Part shown: in pieces, positions 60,653 to 64,000 of the stretch | Layout of the letters: each line of letters opens with the position of its first letter | Numbering within the stretch: position 1 is the stretch's first letter | DNA from: Hyalangium versicolor | GTDB lineage: Bacteria; Myxococcota; Myxococcia; Myxococcales; Myxococcaceae | Direction of reading: 5' to 3' | DNA: 64,000 nucleotides | NCBI RefSeq assembly: GCF_020103695.1 | Contig: NZ_JAHXBF010000028.1 | Coordinates: 1-64,000, forward strand | Program-made: the position numbers and the translations under genes | Notes under the pieces: generated by a model | The model's database searches: none | Told to the model about the DNA's origin: nothing | The model's input: the letters and a program-made list of their open reading frames with translations, nothing else

Positions 60653-61723
60653 ATGCGAGCGCTGGCACTGTTGACGTTGATGGTGATGGCGGGCTGCGGG
60701 AGTTCGGGGGGAGGGACACAGGATGGCGGCCCAGACGGAGGTTCTTCGCCGGAACCGGATGCGGGGACCGGACCGAGCACAGGAGGCGCGTGCGCGGCGG
60801 GTCAGTTGTTCGAGCAGTGCCACCCCTGGACCACCGACGTATCCGGGCTGACCAAACACTCCCAGTCGGACACCATCATCCAGGCGTTGAGTGCTGCCGG
60901 TGGATGGGGTTCGGGGAACTTCCGAACGGATCGCAGCCTGGTGGTGTTGAAGGCTCCGGCGGGCACGCCGTTTCGCGCATTCACGCCTACCGACGACTTC
61001 TACACTCCCGACTGCGACCAAGTGCCCTTCCCGGTTCCTGCCGGGGGGGCGCTCGAAGGGGAGAGCGGGTACGCCTGCACCGGCGACGGTGACTGTCACC
61101 TGCTGGTGGTCGACGAGCCCGGCAAGAAGCTCTACGAGATGTGGAGGGCCGACATCACGGGTTCCAGCACGGCACAGTTCCAAGGCGGCTGCGTGGCGGT
61201 GTGGGATCTGACCAAGGCGTATGGCAGTACGCTCCGTGGGAAGGGCTGCTCCTCGGCGGATGGAGCTGGCTTCCCCATCGCAGGCATGATCGCCAATGCG
61301 GACGAGGTGTACTCGGGAGAGGTGAAGCACGCGCTGCGCTTCATCCTTCCCAACGCGCGCATCCGCGACGGCATCTACGTTGCGCCTGGGACGCACTCCA
61401 CGTTTCCCACGAGCGGTGGGCCTGACATGCCGCCCTACGGTGTTCGCTTCCGGCTCAAGTCCAGCTTCAACGTCAATGGCCTGGCCTCGGCGGGGGCGCG
61501 CACCCTCGCGAAGGCCTTGCAGCGCTACGGGATGTTCCTCTCGGATGGGGGCAACATTCCCCTCACGCTGGCCAGCGATCGCTTCACCACACACAAGTGG
61601 AGCGAGGTGGGCATCACCAATGATCTGGCACTGGCCTCGCTGGCCGTCACGGACTTCGAGGTGGTGGACATGGGCGCGCCTGTCGACTGGAACGCCGACA
61701 CCGATTGCTACCGCAACCCTTGA
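60653..61723 (+). CDS. Secreted lipoprotein of unknown function
   Basis: The 356-aa product has a lipoprotein signal (RALALLTLMVMAGC) and a Gly/Asp/Ser-rich spacer to about residue 45. One globular domain follows with AFTPTDDFYTPDCDQVPFPVP, GDCHLLVVDEPGKKLYEMWRA, VAVWDLTKAYG, FPIAGMIANADEVYSGEVKHALRFILPNA and YGMFLSDGGNIPLTL, ending DCYRNP. Paired Cys residues suggest disulfides. The ordered aromatic and Asp/His residues look enzyme-like, but I recognise no family. It lies 36 nt after the quinone oxidoreductase gene and could be co-transcribed. Confidence 0.7.
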   Translation: MRALALLTLMVMAGCGSSGGGTQDGGPDGGSSPEPDAGTGPSTGGACAAGQLFEQCHPWTTDVSGLTKHSQSDTIIQALSAAGGWGSGNFRTDRSLVVLKAPAGTPFRAFTPTDDFYTPDCDQVPFPVPAGGALEGESGYACTGDGDCHLLVVDEPGKKLYEMWRADITGSSTAQFQGGCVAVWDLTKAYGSTLRGKGCSSADGAGFPIAGMIANADEVYSGEVKHALRFILPNARIRDGIYVAPGTHSTFPTSGGPDMPPYGVRFRLKSSFNVNGLASAGARTLAKALQRYGMFLSDGGNIPLTLASDRFTTHKWSEVGITNDLALASLAVTDFEVVDMGAPVDWNADTDCYRNP

Positions 61724-61763
61724 GGGTGCTCTTCGCGGGTAGGGAGGTGCCCCCGCTTGGACG

Positions 61764-63695
61764 TCAGGAGCCGCTGACGAGGTTCTGCAGCTCCTGCCAG
61801 CGCGTGTACAGCCGATCCACTTCGGAGGAGGCCGCCTCCAACTCGCGCTGGATCTCCGGCACCTTCGAGGCGCTGCTGTAGACGGCCGGGTCCGCCAGCT
61901 TCGCCTCCAGCTCCGCCTTGCGAGTCTCGGCGGCCTCGATCGCCGCCTCCATCCCGTCCAACTCGCGTTGCTCCTTGTACGAGAGCTTCCCAGGCTTGCG
62001 CGCCGGCTTTGCGGGCTCGGAGGGCGCTGGGGCAGGGGACTCCTTCTTCGGCGCGGTTGGTGCGGCCTCGGCGGCCCGGGTTGCCTCGGCCTGGTCCTTC
62101 AGCCGCCGGTACATGGCGTAGTTGCCCTCGTACCGGACGACGCGCCCTTCACCCTCGAAGGCCACGATGGACGTGGCCACCTTGTCCAGGAAGTACCGGT
62201 CGTGCGTCACCAGCAGCACGCTCCCGGTGAAGCTCAACAGCAGCCCTTCCAGGACGTTCAGCGTGACGATGTCCAGGTCGTTCGTGGGCTCGTCCAGCAC
62301 CAGCACGTTGGCGCCTTCCAGGAACAGCCGCGCCAGCAGCAGCCGGTTGCGCTCGCCTCCGGACAGCGCCCCCACCTTCTGCTTCTGCATGGGGACGGGG
62401 AACAGCAGATCGTCCAGGTAGTCGCGCAGGGCGATCTTCTTGTCGCCGATCTCCACCCAGTCCTCACCGGGCGAGGCCGCCTCGTACACTGTCTGCTCTG
62501 GATCCAGCGAGGCCCGGGTCTGGTCGTAGTACGCGACCTTCGTGTTCTTGCCGATGACGAGCTTCCCGTCATCCGGAGGCAGTTCGCCCAGCAGCACGCG
62601 CAGGAAGGTCGTCTTGCCCGCGCCGTTGGGACCCACGATGCCCACGCGCTCGCCGCGCTGGAGCCGGAAGTCCACGTTCTTCAGCACGCGCCGCTCGCCG
62701 AAGGACTTGTTCACGCCCTCCGCCTCGATGACGGTGTGTCCCAGCCGAGGCGCCGCCAGCACCTGGAGCGCCGCCACCTTCGGACGCTCGAATCCTCTCT
62801 CCGCCATCAGCTTGCGCGCGCGATCGATGCGCGCCTTGCTCTTCGTGCGCCGGGCCTCGGGGCCTCGCCGCAGCCATGCCACTTCCTGGGCGATCCACCG
62901 CTCGCGCTTGTGCTGGGCGAGGGCCGCGTTCTCCTGAGCGACCAGCTTCTGCTCCACGTACGCTTCGTAGTTACCGGGGTACGAGACGACGCCCTCGCCA
63001 GGCTGGATCTCGACAATCCGATCCACCAGCCCGTCCAGGAAGTAGCGATCGTGCGTCACCAGCAACAGCGAGCCGGGGAGCTTGTCCAGCTCCTCTTCCA
63101 GCCAGTCCACCGTGTCCGCGTCCAGGTGGTTGGTGGGCTCGTCCAACATCAGCAGCTCCGGCTGCGTGAGCAGCGCCCGGGCGATCGCCACGCGCTTGCG
63201 CAGGCCTCCCGAGAGCTGCGCCACCGGCCGCTCCCAGTCCTTCACGCCCAGCCGATCCAGCAGCGTCTTCGCGTGGTGTTCCGTGCCCCAGCCGCCCAAC
63301 TGCTCGATGCGGTCCGACAGCGCGGACAACTGCTCCAGCAGCTTCTCGTGCGCCTCGGCGGGAGTGGTCTCCAGCTTGCGGCTCAGCTCCGCGTGGGCCG
63401 TCAGGGCCTCCTTCAGTGGCCCCTGCGCCACGGACAGCTCCGAGGCGACCGTGGAGCCCTCGGGGAACTCGGGCTCCTGGGGCAGGTAGGTGACGCGAGC
63501 GCCTCGGCGCAGCTGCAGCTCTCCCGCATCCGGGCGAGACACCCCCGCGAGGATCTTCATCAGCGAGGACTTGCCTGAACCATTCACGCCCACAAGGCCG
63601 ACGCGCTCTCCCTCCTCGATGGTGAGGGTGAGTCCCTCGAAGACGGTGCGGCTTCCGAAGGTGAGCTGGACGTTGGCGGCGCGGAGAAGGGTCAC
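61764..63695 (-). CDS. ABC-F family ATPase, Uup-like
   Basis: The 643-aa protein has two ABC domains: GLVGVNGSGKSS (near 37), LSGGLRKRVAIARAL and LLMLDEPTNHLD; then GIVGPNGAGKTT (near 355), LSGGERNRLLLARLF and VLVLDEPTNDLD. A linker with LVAQENAALAQHKRERWIAQE joins them, and a C-terminal extension (about 540-643) is Ala/Pro/Lys-rich and then coiled coil (RELDGMEAAIEAAETRKAELEAKL). This tail is the Uup/ABC_tran_CTD type, able to bind DNA or ribosomes. It is distinct from the other ABC-F in this window. Confidence 0.92.
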   Translation of the reverse strand: MTLLRAANVQLTFGSRTVFEGLTLTIEEGERVGLVGVNGSGKSSLMKILAGVSRPDAGELQLRRGARVTYLPQEPEFPEGSTVASELSVAQGPLKEALTAHAELSRKLETTPAEAHEKLLEQLSALSDRIEQLGGWGTEHHAKTLLDRLGVKDWERPVAQLSGGLRKRVAIARALLTQPELLMLDEPTNHLDADTVDWLEEELDKLPGSLLLVTHDRYFLDGLVDRIVEIQPGEGVVSYPGNYEAYVEQKLVAQENAALAQHKRERWIAQEVAWLRRGPEARRTKSKARIDRARKLMAERGFERPKVAALQVLAAPRLGHTVIEAEGVNKSFGERRVLKNVDFRLQRGERVGIVGPNGAGKTTFLRVLLGELPPDDGKLVIGKNTKVAYYDQTRASLDPEQTVYEAASPGEDWVEIGDKKIALRDYLDDLLFPVPMQKQKVGALSGGERNRLLLARLFLEGANVLVLDEPTNDLDIVTLNVLEGLLLSFTGSVLLVTHDRYFLDKVATSIVAFEGEGRVVRYEGNYAMYRRLKDQAEATRAAEAAPTAPKKESPAPAPSEPAKPARKPGKLSYKEQRELDGMEAAIEAAETRKAELEAKLADPAVYSSASKVPEIQRELEAASSEVDRLYTRWQELQNLVSGS

Positions 63696-63858
63696 GGGCC
63701 CCTCTTTACCTCAGAGCGAGACCGCTGGGAGGCGCCCCGAGCGGAGCCCTTTCACCGCCTGCCTGCCCCGTCTCAACCCGCCTCGCACTTTTTTGCGACG
63801 GCTGGCGGCGGGCGCTGTCACACCCTCGAGGCTCCAAGAGATGAGCCGTGGAGGGTTC

Positions 63859-64000
63859 ATGCATTCCCGACGAGAGTGGTCCTTGGCCCGTTCATCCCAC
63901 CTTTGCCGCACACCCGCCGTGAGAGCGGCAGCCACCGAAGGCTCCCTCTCGGCTCGTTCCCTCATGGTGCTGGCCGCTGCATGGACGCTGGCCGTCGGGT
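63859..64000 (+). CDS. Start of a rightward gene with signal-like N-terminus (partial)
   Basis: An ATG at 63859 with GGAGGG just upstream opens a frame to the window end. It has a basic head (MHSRREWSLARSSHLCR) and then a hydrophobic stretch (SLMVLAAAWTLAVG) that looks like a signal peptide or membrane anchor. A later in-frame ATG at 63964 would start directly at the hydrophobic part. Only 47 codons are visible. It diverges from the Uup-like gene across 163 bp. Confidence 0.5.
   Translation, partial: MHSRREWSLARSSHLCRTPAVRAAATEGSLSARSLMVLAAAWTLAVG

Overview
The window is high-GC, densely coded DNA that looks like a myxobacterial chromosome, most likely suborder Cystobacterineae (Archangium/Cystobacter/Stigmatella/Hyalangium-like). 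The evidence is eukaryote-type Ser/Thr kinases fused to PilZ-like regions, a protein of the Myxococcus paralogous family TIGR02265/DUF2378, many lipoproteins, an ECF sigma/anti-sigma pair, RiPP enzymes and almost no AT-rich spacer. No rRNA, tRNA or CRISPR array was seen. The assignment is inference from gene content only.

Region 1 (1-about 8,700) is a mobile element cut by the left edge. Six leftward genes, tightly packed or overlapping, encode a 228-aa capsid-like protein, three small membrane or coiled-coil proteins, a transglutaminase-like protein with a long hydrophobic Ala/Lys tail, and a Pro/Val-linker protein. Rightward genes follow: an unknown protein, a small TM plus coiled-coil protein, two tiny proteins and a tyrosine recombinase. 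No tail, portal or terminase gene is visible. I read it as a possible tailless provirus or satellite. A cluster of hairpins, two with the same GTGAGA loop, lies just beyond the integrase.

Region 2 (8.8-24.7 kb): a 2OG-Fe(II) oxygenase-like protein, M18 aminopeptidase, Cys-rich lipoprotein and TonB-dependent receptor; then a compact graspetide-type RiPP locus (65-aa precursor plus MvdD-like ATP-grasp ligase); a 1765-aa double-length UvrA; a Septu-like ATPase/HNH pair; and an ADP-ribosylglycohydrolase.

Region 3 (24.7-38.6 kb): an ECF sigma/anti-sigma/Spy-like operon, a DUF2378 protein, a peroxiredoxin, a YcaO-TfuA pair, an envelope operon (Omp85-like barrel, beta-helix lipoprotein, di-heme cytochrome), an endonuclease III-like enzyme, an NmrA-like reductase, an orphan DNA methyltransferase and a second oxygenase-like protein.

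Region 4 (38.6-52.5 kb): a dicarboxylate/amino acid symporter, a GntR regulator, a SlyD-like FKBP, an OPT transporter, a leftward unit with two paralogous kinase-PilZ-repeat proteins around a cytochrome P450, a UPF0489 protein and two unknown proteins.

Region 5 (52.5-64 kb): two ABC-F ATPases flank two ADOP-type orphan permeases, a quinone oxidoreductase and a secreted lipoprotein. A 25-bp palindrome upstream of the quinone oxidoreductase shares a 13-base left flank and half-site with a palindrome inside the GntR gene, suggesting a shared regulator. A signal-bearing gene runs off the right edge.
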